Positions 22,930 through 33,884 of a DNA stretch of 64,000 bases are shown piece after piece. The notes below the pieces were generated by a model. The model was not told the DNA's origin. It saw only the letters and a program-made list of their open reading frames with translations, and searched no databases. Made by a program: the position numbers and the translations under genes. Source of the stretch: Flaccisagitta enflata (Eukaryota > Chaetognatha > Sagittoidea > Aphragmophora); contig OZ231126.1 of the NCBI GenBank assembly GCA_965153355.1, positions 99,634,001-99,698,000 on the forward strand, in the 5' to 3' direction. The first letter of the stretch is position 1. Each line of letters starts with the position of its first letter.

Positions 22930-23289
22930 AGAAAAAAAGGAAAAATTGACTAAATGCTTTCCAAACGGACTTCAATTGATTTTATTGGTTGAAATGTCAA
23001 AGAATAGTACCTAGTAGGTCGCCAAAGGTGATTTAGGGTGGAAAAACAAATTTTTTGAGAAAATTCTAAATTTATGCAAAAAGGGCTAAAAGCTATACAT
23101 TATATAGTGAGAAATCAGAAAAAAATGAGAGCCCATTAAGATTGGCTGATGATGAATTTGGACTCTCTAGACTCATTATTGATAATACCTGAAAGCAAAA
23201 AAGGATCTTGATCATGTTTAAAATTGTGATTTTTTCTGCCTTAGCTAGGAGTCTGTTAGCGGAAATCACCACCATTTAAAAGTGCGTCT
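22930..23289. other. AT-rich spacer
   Basis: No supported feature seen. Confidence 0.4.
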
Positions 23290-23812
23290 TTTATTTTGAT
23301 CTTGTGGTATGTACGTCTGTTCCATATTTTACGCTTTAAATCGCCTTTTGATACATAATTCTCATGGAAAATAGCAAAAAAATGAAGATTTTCAGTGAAA
23401 TTCTGTTGACATTTTTTTCTATTTTCTCAGGTCGAAATTATAAGAAAGCCACATCCAAAAGAATTTTGCATTTTCAAAGACATAGTTCTCTCTAAAATCG
23501 ATTTGGGAAGAGAACTATGTTCTTTGTTTTTTTCATTTTTTCATTTTCTATGCAAACTTATAATTTCGACCAACCGCTTGTCAGTGACAAAAAAGAAATT
23601 TGTAGAAATTTTCAGTAAATCTTCCTCACTAATTTAAGCTGAATCTGAGTCTCTTGCTAAACGGATGCAAATTTTGCTTTCAAATATCATCCATGTCTTA
23701 TCTTAATAACTTTTATTCACTTTTTTTTCTATTTTCACTCATGTATATTTTCGATTTTGACCCGTTTTGATACCCTAAATGTTGGCTTCGTGGGAACGCT
23801 GTCATAAGCAAC
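23290..23812 (+). mobile_element. Family C element, copy 3 (uninterrupted fragment)
   Basis: It contains the fold-back GGTCGAAATTATAAG..CTTATAATTTCGACC (about 23431-23572), which encloses CATAGTTCTCT..AGAGAACTATG. Tail CCTAAATGTTGGCTTCGTGG. It acts as the empty-site reference for the insertion at 18242. Confidence 0.7.
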
Positions 23813-23859
23813 TTTCTTTTATGAATATAACATTATTGTCTGTTGCCCTTTCACACTAG

Positions 23860-23883
23860 CACACACACACACACACGCGCACA

Positions 23884-23960
<77 letters not shown>
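23860..23960. repeat. (CA)n microsatellite
   Basis: About 45 CA dinucleotides with CGCG and GT interruptions at the left. Confidence 0.97.
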
Positions 23961-23962
<2 letters not shown>

Positions 23963-23969
23963 AAAAAAA

Positions 23970-24218
23970 AACAAGGTCATTAGATTAACGTCGCGTGCAT
24001 GGGAAGATTCAGAAGATGGGCAGACGGACAGATAGACAGACAGATGAAAAGGCAAACAGACGAAAATGTTTTAAATGACCTTGCAATAGTTGTGAACACC
24101 TTAAAATCATTGAAAATGCCTTTAAAACAACTTTGTGATAGACCAACCGACCAACCGACTGATGGAACAACGGACCAACCGTAATGGCTTATAGAGTCGC
24201 GCAGCACGCGGCTAAAAA
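23970..24218 (-). mobile_element. Family A copy, TTAAAGG subfamily
   Basis: Tail AACAAGGTCATTAGATTAAC, then GTCGCGTGC. The core (AATGCCTTTAAAACAACTTT) matches the copy at 19048. GACC/AACC tract, GGCTTATAGAGTCGCGCAGC and the hairpin head GCACGCGGCTAAAAA. Confidence 0.88.
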
Positions 24219-24355
24219 GAAAAAGAAAAATAAGAAAGCAAAACCCGGCATCGGAAGGACACCGTGGAATCATATGATATTGCGTGTGGCACAGCCTGGG
24301 AATTCTTGGTTTCCTCTTTTTTTTCAACCGTAGATGACTTCGGTCTAGCTCTATC

Positions 24356-24361
24356 TGTCTG

Positions 24362-24432
<71 letters not shown>
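24356..24432. repeat. (TC)n microsatellite
   Basis: CTGTCT repeats grading into about 27 pure CT units. Confidence 0.97.
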
Positions 24433-24433
<1 letters not shown>

Positions 24434-24679
24434 ACGAAGACGGCGAAGATGATAATGACGACGACAACGACGACGACAACGACGACGACGAGGACGGTGA
24501 CGGTGACGACAACGATGAAAAAGGTGAAGGCGATGTAACGACGATGTTGATCGTTATAATGACTGATACGATGACGGTGACAAAAACTTGATGATGGCAA
24601 AGACTACTTTTGATGAAGACGGAAGTAGAGACAGTGACAGTGACAGGAAAAGGATAAGAAAAAGACGACACGACGACTG

Positions 24680-24733
<54 letters not shown>

Positions 24734-24765
24734 AGACGACGACGACGACGACGACTACAAAAGCG
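24433..24765. repeat. GAC/ACG trinucleotide repeat
   Basis: Two CGA-rich blocks (24433-24510 and 24665-24765). The plus-strand poly-Asp frame is a repeat translation. Confidence 0.92.
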
Positions 24766-25139
24766 GAAATATGACTACGATTAGGGCGACGTTGAAAAAT
24801 CTATCCCAGGCAAAGCTCCGGAAGCACACAAAAATCAAAAATCTTTTTTCTTCTTTTGAACGGCAAACCTAACATAACTTATTAAAAGAATCAAATGAAG
24901 CTGTAAAGGTTGTTATAAAGAAGATTAAAGAAAGAATGAAAATATCAAAGAAATAAAAGTAAGAAAATAAAAAAGGATAATGAAAGCTAAAACCAGAAGA
25001 GAAAAAATCTGTCTTTCGCCGGCGTTTTTTTGTCTTCATCGACAATTATTAGATCATTATAATGATTTCGCAATAAAGAAGATTTGTTCTTTTTTTTTTA
25101 TCATAACATGGATTAAATAGTCGCAAAAGCGTTAGATGG
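24766..25139. other. A-rich spacer
   Basis: Nothing recognised. Confidence 0.4.
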
Positions 25140-25340
25140 TCATCGGTACCCGTGCCCTGCTTTCGTTGTGAGAAAGTTGAGGGAGGGACCAGGGCAGCGG
25201 CCTAAGAGGGGTATATGACATGTGCTTTCCTATGGGGAATTTTCTCCTTCTCCTCCTAGCATATAGGATTTGGTCCTTAAGGCTGAGATTTGGATCTTGT
25301 GACTGAGATTTGGGTTTTGGGGATGGGATTTAGGTTTTGG
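25140..25340. mobile_element. Family B end with minisatellite
   Basis: GATGGTCATCGGTACCCGTG, GGGCAGCGGCCTAAGAGGGG, ATGACATGTGCTTTCC and CTCCTTCTCC, then GGNTTTGGGRNTGRGATTTA units to about 25400. Confidence 0.75.
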
Positions 25341-25479
25341 GGCTGGGATTTAGGTTTTGAGGATGGAATTTGTGTCTTTTTGCTGAAATTGTGCCTCGAG
25401 ACTGGTACATGGCCCTAGGATTTTGGCAAGGGGGGCATGTTGGAAAAAGAGGAGGAGGAGAAGGAGAAAATTCCCCGTG

Positions 25480-26515
25480 AGTGAATTGGCGGTGATTAGG
25501 GGGTGATAGGGAGGTGACGGGTATTTATTTTTCATGGTGGTGTGATTTGGGGCAGTGTGTAGGGGAATTGGTGGTGATTAAGGAGTGATAGGGTGGTGAC
25601 GGGTACAGTGGGAACTCGATTTAACGACCCTGAAGGGATGGAGGATTTTTGGTCGTTAAATCCGGGTGTTGTTAAATCGAATTTCTGATTTTCTTCAATC
25701 TAGACCACCTCTTTAACTAAGCAACTAAGGCCAGCATCAGTGTTTAATTGATTGTTACAGTCATTTTTCCAGCATTTGTGCAAATAGCCAACAGACAAAC
25801 AGACAGAAAGACAGACAGACAGAGCTACAGACAAACAGAGAGAAAAACAAAGTGACAGATAAAAAAACAAAAAGACAGACAGAAAGAAAATATAGCCTTT
25901 TAAAGACTTACAATATCATGTGATAGAATAAGTAAAAGATACTATAAATGATTTATGGGAAATGAAATATCACTGATAAAAAAGATGGTTAAAATCTTTT
26001 CAATAAAAAGTTACTCTCCTGACAAAATCTTAGTCTTTTTGTTCAAATATTTTTGTCGTTGGATTCTTCAGCTGTTATCTTGTTCACTTTTGTATTAAAA
26101 GTATTAGTTGATATTAGAATATTTTTCATCAATCTTAAAATATATCTAAGTTTGAATCGAAGGTGAAAATTTGAATAAAAATCTGGTAAAAAAAAATCAA
26201 TAATCAAGTTGAAATGTCAAATGTCATTAAATCAGGATAAAAATTTTCAAGGGACCTGGAAATATCGACTTTAAATCAGGTTTGGCTGTTATATCAGGTG
26301 TGTTTAAATCAGATAAAATTAACATTAATAATGCCTATAAAAATTTGGGACCAAAGAAACTTGGATGTTAAATCCAAAATGTCGTTAAATCAGGTGACGA
26401 AAAGGCGGTAGTCCACTGTATTTTTTTTTCGTGGTGGTGGGATTTGGGGCAGTGTGTAGGTGAATTGGTGGTGATTAGGGATGATAAGGGGGTAACGGTT
26501 TTTATTTTTCGCAGG
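25480..26515. repeat. GGTGATTAGGGNGTGATAGG tandem units, split by MITE
   Basis: Units of about 85-90 bp (AATTGGTGGTGATTAGGG .. GTGACGGGTATTTATTTTTC .. GGTGTGATTTGGGGCAGTGT) lie on both sides of the MITE at 25606-26418; the adjacent unit supplies the empty site. Confidence 0.8.
25606..26418. mobile_element. pogo/Tigger-like MITE, 813 bp, TA target
   Basis: Left end CAGTGGGAACTCGATTTAAC and right end GGTAGTCCACTG, with TA duplicated at 25604-25605 and 26419-26420. Interior motifs TCGTTAAATCCGGGTGTTG, GTCGTTAAATCAGG recur as in Tigger-type ends. There is no transposase frame. Confidence 0.85.
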
Positions 26516-26561
26516 TGCGCCCGAGTCGCAGGTGCGCCCGAGCCGTAGTGATTTGATTGAG

Positions 26562-26794
26562 AACAAGGCCGGATACACGGCCAATGAGCAGTCGCTGACG
26601 GGTGGGCAGGAGCAGTTTGCAGATGGGCAGGGGCAGTCATTTGGTGGGCAGGGGCTGCATTTTGGGTGGGCAGGGGCTGTTACGCTAAGAAATCACAAAG
26701 TCGGCCAATTTCGCGTCGTCCAAAATTTCTTGTGACCTACGTAGGTAGGGACACACCCTCTTATAGAGTCGCTTAGTCAGCGACTAAAAAAAAA
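26562..26794 (-). mobile_element. Family A copy, CTGAC subfamily without GTCC tract
   Basis: Tail GAACAAGGCCGGATACACGG; sub-terminal AGTCGCTGAC; three tandem GGTGGGCAGGGGC boxes; CTTATAGAGTCGC and head hairpin AGTCGCTGACTAAGCGACT on the minus strand. The 4-bp tract is absent. Confidence 0.85.
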
Positions 26795-26924
26795 GCGCTA
26801 CGCAAGTCTATTGTGCTTTTGAGCCCAGTTTTAAAAGTTATCTCTAATCTATCATTCTGTTATTCTACTTATTTGACAGTTTTATCCATGTACTATAAAA
26901 GATAGAAGGATAAGAATGAGAGGA

Positions 26925-27345
<421 letters not shown>

Positions 27346-27518
27346 ACTGAGACAGACAAACAGAAAAGATATCCCTAGTGGGTTTCAGCGCTTCTTAATG
27401 TTAATGGGTAGATTTGTATGTGCGTGGGAATGAGGGCCATAAGCAAAAAGTAAAATGAATAAAAAAAGACTGAAACGCGGCAAGAGGAATATGCTTGACT
27501 TGCAAACCCCTCTATGTA

Positions 27519-27725
27519 TTTTTAGTCGCGTGCTACACGACTCTACACCCCGCTTTGTCGGTCCGTCGGTCGGTCGGTTGGTCGGTCGGTCGGTCCCCTT
27601 TTTACTTTTTCGGCGTTTTTTAGCTTTTTGAGCATACGGCTCCTGCCCAGAGGCCCTGGTGACCATCTCTAGCACTGCTCCTGCCCACCCGCAACGACTA
27701 GGGTAGCCGTTTATCCGGCCTTGTT
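27519..27725 (+). mobile_element. Family A copy, canonical, first of a tandem pair
   Basis: Head AGTCGCGTGCTACACGACTC, GTCGGTCG tract, TTTTTCGGCGTTTTTTAG, CTGCTCCTGCCCACCCGCAA, tail CCGTTTATCCGGCCTTGTT, abutting the next head. Confidence 0.92.
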
Positions 27726-27953
27726 AAGTCGCATACACGCAACTCTATAATCCGCTCTGTCCGTCTGTCGGTCCGCCTGACCGACATGGCTTTTTTGGCG
27801 TTGATAATATGCGTTATATGCGTTAATAATATGCGGGTTTTGTGTTAGTGCTCTTGCCCAAATGCTTGGTCAACCTTTTTTAATCACTGTCTCTCTGGCC
27901 ACCCGCACGCGACTTCGGTAGCCGTGTATAGCATACGCTCTATACGGCCTTGT
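27726..27953 (+). mobile_element. Family A copy, second of the tandem pair
   Basis: It begins AAGTCGCATACACGCAACTC at the last base of the preceding tail. Short GTCT/GTCC tract, GCCACCCGCACGCGACTTCG and tail ATACGGCCTTGTCC. Confidence 0.88.
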
Positions 27954-28035
27954 CCTGTTTAGGTTCAGATATGTATAAAATACCTTTTTCGAGATACGCA
28001 TTTAGATAGATGCCATATTCATAGCATGACCATGA

Positions 28036-28770
28036 TTTACTATCGGGAAAAAAAGTCGAAGTCAGTCTTCGATTTTTTGACATATTCGAGAGAAACAGGG
28101 TTTTCTTTTTCTTATTAGGAAGTTGGGGATCTCCACCGACCGAATGAGCCCTCCAACAAAATTGATAGAGTAAGTAAATTTCATAATTTTCTTTCATTTG
28201 ACGCCAAGCAGAATGCTCTACAACAAAAAGATTTCGCGCTATGATCTTTTAAAGATTTATTTACGAAAATTGCAAATTGAAAATTTTTTTTTTTATGATT
28301 TTAAGCAGGATCAATAAAGGAGTGTATTTATGTTTGTTTCAGCATGCAAATACAAGAAAACATGGTTATGAGCATAGCTGCTTATCTGTGAGGGTGTTTT
28401 GGAGGATTCTAGCTCATTTAGCTCATTTAGCTCATTTTGCTCATTTTTCTCAATCTTTTTTTCTGATTTCTAATGCGATAAATGAATTAATATTTTGTTA
28501 ATTTAATGTTAAAGCAAGCAGATACAAAAAAGCATGTCAGTGAGCATAACTGCTTTTCTGTGAGGATGTCTTTAAGTATTCTAGCTCACTTAGCTTATTT
28601 AGCTCAGTGTTTTTTTTTATGATTTTTAATGGGTTGAATAAATGAATATTTGATGTAAGCGTGGAAATACAAGAAAGCATGTCATTGATCATAGCTGGTT
28701 GTCTGGTTGAGTGATTTTGAGCATTTTAGCTCATCTAGCTCATTTGGCTCAGTACTATCTTTCTCTGAAT
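28036..28770. repeat. Duplicated 0.74-kb segment, copy 2
   Basis: Counterpart of 11640-12375: the hairpin AAGTCGAAG..CTTCGATTT, the CATATTCGAGAGAAACAGGG block and the three TTTAGCTCA-ending units are present in the same order. Confidence 0.85.
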
Positions 28771-29004
28771 TCTGCATAAAACAAGGCCCGCCAAACCACA
28801 ACCGATTTCCTCTTCATAAGATGTTGATAAAATTCAAACGGACGTACATGATTTCTTTTTTTTCCAAATTTTATCAGCCGTGTGAATTTTATCTAATCTG
28901 TATTAAACAGCGAATGTGATGAACAAACAGACTGGTTCGCAACCATATCATCCGTTTTCCCCTCTCTAGTTTCCACCTCGGTGGTGTTTTCCCTTTTGGT
29001 TTCT
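28771..29004. other. Short spacer
   Basis: Nothing recognised. Confidence 0.35.
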
Positions 29005-29532
29005 TTTTTAGTTGCATTCTTTCCCGATCTGTCCACCTGGGAATTATAAAGAATTGGAGCAATCTTTTTCTACACCTTGCTACACCTTGCTACACCTTGC
29101 TTTGTCGGTCAGTCGGTCCCTCCCTCAATAACATTTTTAGATTTTGCTTATTTTTGGGTACTTTTAGGTAAAATCAGATATTTTTAAAGATTAAAGTGAT
29201 ATTTGTGATTATTTAGTTCATTGAATTCTATACAATTTTGTAATTATGTAATCATATAATTATGTAATTGTGCAATCTGGATGAGAGGGATTGAAAGAAG
29301 AAAATAAGCGAGTGATATAGGAGGGAAGGAAGGAAGAAAGGAAGGAAGGAAAGAAGGAAGGAGGGAAGGAAGGAAGAAGGGAAGGAAGGAAGGAAGGAAA
29401 GAACGAAGAAAGGAAGGACGGAAGGAAGGAGGGGAGGGAGGAGGGAAAGAAGGGGAGTTGGAATGAGTATATATGTAGTTGTGTGTAATTGTAAAACGGA
29501 GCACGCGACTGTTGGCCTCATGGACATGTTTT
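29005..29532 (+). mobile_element. Family A copy with GGAAGGAAG core
   Basis: Eroded head TTTTTAGTTGCATTC, CTACACCTTG present three times in tandem, GTCGGTCAGTCGGTCC, and a core with ATTATGTAATCATATAATTA and about 130 bp of GGAAGGAAGG. Tail GCACGCGACTGTTGGCCTC. Confidence 0.72.
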
Positions 29533-29639
29533 GTTTTACAACTGCATAAGAAAAAATTAGGAAAAAGAACAAAAAAAGCAATACTTACAGCCAACTCAAA
29601 GATAACCTGTAGCTTTCCCATGAACAGCAAGCTGCCAAG

Positions 29640-29742
29640 GATGATGATGATGGTGATGATTATCGTCATTGTCATCGTTATCGTTATCATTATTGGTATT
29701 GTTATCGTTATCGTCATCGTCGTCATCGTCATCCTCATCGTC

Positions 29743-29799
<57 letters not shown>

Positions 29800-29810
29800 T
29801 TGATGATTTA
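29640..29810. repeat. ATG/ATC trinucleotide microsatellite
   Basis: CATCGT-type imperfect units followed by about 22 pure GAT triplets (29740-29806). Confidence 0.95.
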
Positions 29811-30135
29811 ACGATATATGATGAAGGTCGAACATAGCATCATTGTTCTTGGCAAATGTAGATGACATAACGATGGTAGAAAGGCAGAAATACCGACAAA
29901 GTTGTCAATTATTCGGCTTTTGGTTGTAAAAAACCAAGACGCTCTGAGGGATGAAGGCTTGAAAAAAGCTTTTAAGTACAGTGCGCTTAAGTCTGTAGTT
30001 TCATAGATTGATGAATAGATAGATTGATAAGTATAAAAATCAGATATTGAATGAGTGGTAAAGAGCTGAATACAGTATGATTTTTTTTCAAATGAGACAA
30101 AAGATGACGACATAACTCTAGAACCAATAGAAGTA

Positions 30136-30313
30136 CAGTTGAACCCCGCTCTAACGGATTTCAGGGGACCAACAATTTTCTTCTGTTATAAGCGGACTTC
30201 TGTTATTGCCAAAAGAGAAAATAAAAGAAATTTACTTCAAGGGACCATGAATTTGCATCTGTTATAGGCGGAATTCTGTTGGTGGCGGGTTCCGTTAGAG
30301 CGGGGTTCAACTG
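30136..30313. mobile_element. pogo/Tigger-like MITE, 178 bp, TA target
   Basis: Near-perfect TIRs CAGTTGAACCCCGCTCTAAC and complement; TA on each side. The interior has GTTATAAGCGGACTTCTG and its relatives. No coding capacity. Confidence 0.93.
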
Positions 30314-30315
30314 TA

Positions 30316-31039
30316 TTCAAATTCTGAAAAGAGCGCCTGAAATAGTATGTTTTTGCTTTTATTTGTGCCAAATCTTAGCTTTGTGTCTCAAGTAGTTCAG
30401 CTTTAATCTCCTTTCGAAGTAAAGTGCTAAATCTTTGATATTCACTTTTTTAATCAATCTCAGTAAAAAAAAATCGCTGTTTTTTTTCTTTTTTTTAAAT
30501 AATTTGAACTTGTGAGCTAGGGAAAACATAACCTACTATCATATATGAAAAGTGGAACAATATCCTTCACTATACCCAAACTGAAATAAATAGAAGAGGG
30601 CCTTGTGAACCCTCACTGACTAGTTAATACGCGCACCACTCCTAGTTTTCCATGAAACAGAATCTGAAAAACATACCTTCTCAATTGCAATCTAACCCAA
30701 AAGCAAACTGCTTACCAGGGTAATGATTTTTACTTTTTAATCAAAATTCAACAAATCACCCAAGGGTAACATTGTTAAGAAACCATACCCTTAGAGGATA
30801 GAATCGAGGTCAAGCTAAATGCGACCGCCGGACACATTCATGGCCTGTTTTGGTTAACAGGTGTCCTTTGAGAAAAGAAATTAGAAATGTGGACGATTTC
30901 GTCTCTGAATCTTAAGGAGAAAATAGGAGCTAGGAGAAACTGACAACTTTATTTCAAATGTAGATTGAAGCGAAACAACTCAACACCTTAAGCTAAAATT
31001 TGGCAAAAATTAATGCCAAACATACTTTTTTTCAAGCGC
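30316..31039. other. AT-rich sequence, no gene recognised
   Basis: No repeat or exon signal that I can support. Confidence 0.4.
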
Positions 31040-31206
31040 TTTTTAGTTGCGGACACGCAACTCTATAAGAGGCTTTGTCCGTCCATCCGTCCGTCTGTCA
31101 GTCCGTTGGTCCGTCCGGGGTCATTGAGTTGAAAAGTGGAGAAACCCGCATTTCCGCCCCTGCCCACCCGTCCGCAACTGGTATTGGCCGTGTATCCGGC
31201 CTTGTT
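31040..31206 (+). mobile_element. Family A copy, GCGGAC subfamily, intact
   Basis: Head AGTTGCGGACACGCAACTCT, ATAAGAGGCTTTGTCCGTCC, far end CGTCCGCAACTGGTATTGGC, tail GTATCCGGCCTTGTTT. Head AGTTGCGGAC is the exact complement of far-end GTCCGCAACT. Confidence 0.94.
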
Positions 31207-31267
31207 TCAGAATTTGAATACCTTTTCTGGTTCAAGAGTTATTTCGTCATCTTTTGTCTCGTTTGAA

Positions 31268-31416
31268 AACAAGGCCGTATACACCCCCCTCAGTCGCATA
31301 GGGTTGGCAAGAGCAGAAACGCAAAAAAAAAAAAACGCCCGCATTTTGTTTTGGTCACGGACGAACAGACCGACCGACATGGCAATTTCTATGGTCGCAT
31401 GCCCGCGACCAAAAAT
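31268..31416 (-). mobile_element. Family A copy, short variant
   Basis: Tail AACAAGGCCGTATACACCCC, AGTCGCATAGGGTTGGCA, A run, CAGACCGACCGACATGG and head hairpin GGTCGCATGCCCGCGACC followed by AAAAA. Confidence 0.78.
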
Positions 31417-31876
31417 CATACTGTAGTTCAGACTCTGGGGGAGACGCCGGAGTGTTCGGTTTTATTCTACTTGAATTTTTCTGCTTTTCAAACTGTTGCT
31501 TTACTGTAGGAGGTCGCTGCGCCCTTAATTATGCGCAATTTCCATGCGGAACCTTTTATATTAATTAAATGCCTGAATTCCTAGGCGACTCCATCTATCC
31601 CTCTGTATACTTTGGCGATCTGGCTATTAGAAAACAGTTCAATTTGGTTCAACTAATTTGCAAATATAGGTTCGGTTCAGATACTGCTATAACCGACTTT
31701 TGGTTGCGGTTATTGTTATTTCTTAACAAAGTGACATATGTTTTTGCATGTTTGAAAATTGCTGATCATCTAAGAATAGCAATTTGGTTCAATATTAAAA
31801 TCAATTAATATTCGCAAATATAGGTTCAGTTCGGATACTTGTATAACCGACTTTCGGTTGCGGTTATTGTCGATTA

Positions 31877-33046
31877 TTTTTAGTCGCGTGCACGCGACTC
31901 TATAACCCGCTCTGTCGGTCTGTCCGTTGCTTGGTCGGTCCGTCCGTAACACTTTGCTTTTTTTCGTCGTTTTACGTCATTTTAGGGTATTTTATGTCAG
32001 TTTAAGTCATTCTAAGTCATTCTAAGTCATTTCCAGTCATTTTCTGTTGATTTTAGTCAATTAAGTCATTTTGTCATTTTTTGTCATTTTTGTCATTTTA
32101 TGTTATTATAAGTCATTTTAAGTCATTCTTAGTCATTCTAAGTTAATTTAAGTCATTATAAGTCATTACAAGTCATTCTAAGTCAATATAAGTCATTCTA
32201 ATTCATTCTAAGTTACTTTTTGGCTTTTGTGGTTTTAAGTGACACTTTGCCTTTTTGCGTCGTTTTTGGTCTATTTGGGTCATCTGGAATTATTTTGAGT
32301 CATTTTTTTGTTGTTTTTGGTCATTTTTGATTGCTTTTGGTCATTTTTGGTTGCTTTTAGTCATTTTTTGTCATTTTTGATTTTTTACGTCACTTTGTTC
32401 ATTTAAGTCATTCGTGTCGTTTTTGGGCATTTGAAATAGTTTTAAGTCATTTTAAGTCATTTTGAAACATTTCAGGTCATTTTTGGTCATTCAACATGTT
32501 TTTTTGGTATGTTTTGGTCTTTTATGTTTTCTGGTTTTTTGGTTTTTGGTTTTTTTGGTTTTTTGGTTTTTTGGTTTTTTGGTTTTTCGGTTTAAGTCTG
32601 CTGGTTTAAGTCTGCTGGTTTAAGTCTGCTGGTTAAAGTCTGCTGGTTTAAGTCTGCTGGTTTAAGTCTGCTGCTTTAAGTCTGCTGCTTTAAGTCTGGT
32701 TCATGTCTGGTTCATGTCTGGTTCATGTCTGGTTCATGTCTGGTTCATGTCTGGTTTATGTCTGGTTTATGTCTGGTTTATGTCTGGTTTATGTCTGGTT
32801 TAATTCTGGTTTGAGTCTGGTTTGAGTCTGGTTTGAGTCTGGTTTGAGTCTGGTTTGAGTCTGGTTTGAGTCTGGTTTGAGTCTGGTTTGAGTCTGGTTT
32901 GAGTCTGGTTTGGGTCTGGTTTGAGTCTGGTTTAAGTCTGGTTTAAGTCTGGTTTAAGTCTGATTTTTGATAAAAAGATACATTAAGGTGTCAGGTCATT
33001 TCAGTTATTTTTGTCCTGCACGCGACTTATAGGTGTTGGCCTTGTT
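31877..33046 (+). mobile_element. Family A copy with AAGTCATT and GGTTTGAGTCT cores (1170 bp)
   Basis: Head AGTCGCGTGCACGCGACTCT, ATAACCCGCTCTGTCGGTCT, and a GTCC tract. Then about 600 bp of TTTAAGTCATT-like units, a 14-bp and 11-bp ladder (32590-32965), and the far end TGCACGCGACTTATAGGTGT ending TTGGCCTTGTT. Confidence 0.92.
32590..32965. repeat. Block-structured 14-bp to 11-bp tandem repeat
   Basis: Eight 14-bp GGTTTAAGTCTGCT units, then 11-bp units in homogeneous blocks: GGTTCATGTCT x5, GGTTTATGTCT x4, GGTTTGAGTCT about x10, GGTTTAAGTCT x3. Confidence 0.95.
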
Positions 33047-33884
33047 CTTATCAAAGTGACATTTTTTTTGCATGTTTTAAAATTGCTGATAATCCAAGAA
33101 TAGCAATGCTAATTTATGAAAAAAAATGCATTTTTTTTCTATGAATGATTTTGTGAGATCTTTTAAACAATGATGGAAGAAAAACATTCCGTTTAGGTAC
33201 TAATATGATGTTTTTAATGATGAAAACAGGAGTTTTCAAAGCATATGGATGCTTCATCTTCAGCTGTTTCACTTGGAGTGACTCATCTTTTTGTCATTCG
33301 TCATTCGTCATCTTTCTTATGGGGACAGGGGGCCAGGGGTTAATCCCCTTCTCAGTGGTTCTTATTGTCTGGTTTGGGTTCTAATTCTCGATTGTCTCTC
33401 TCTCTTTTTCTTCCCCTATGAATTCTGTCTTTCCCCTTATCTGGCAATTTGTAACAGCTGAAGATGAAACGTCCATATGCTTTGAAAATTCCTGTTTTTA
33501 GTCGCGTGCACGCGACTCTACACCTTCGTCTGTCGGAAGGTCGGTCCTCGGTCCGTCCCGTAACGTTTTTAAATTTTGTCATTTTTGACATTTTTAACAG
33601 TTTCTAACATTACTTAGCATTTTTTAACATTTTTAAACATGTTTTACTGTCATTTTTGACATTTTTAACACTTTTTTGACATTTTCCAACACTTTCTAAC
33701 ATTTTTTTGACACTTTTTAACATTTTCTAGCATTTTTAAACATTTTTTACCTTCATTTTTTGACACTTTTAAAAATTTCATTCTTTATAAACTTGTTACA
33801 TTTCTTTAATATTTTTTAACATTTTTAACATTTTTTAACATTTTTAACATTTTTAACTTTTGTCAACATATCTTATTATTTTCT

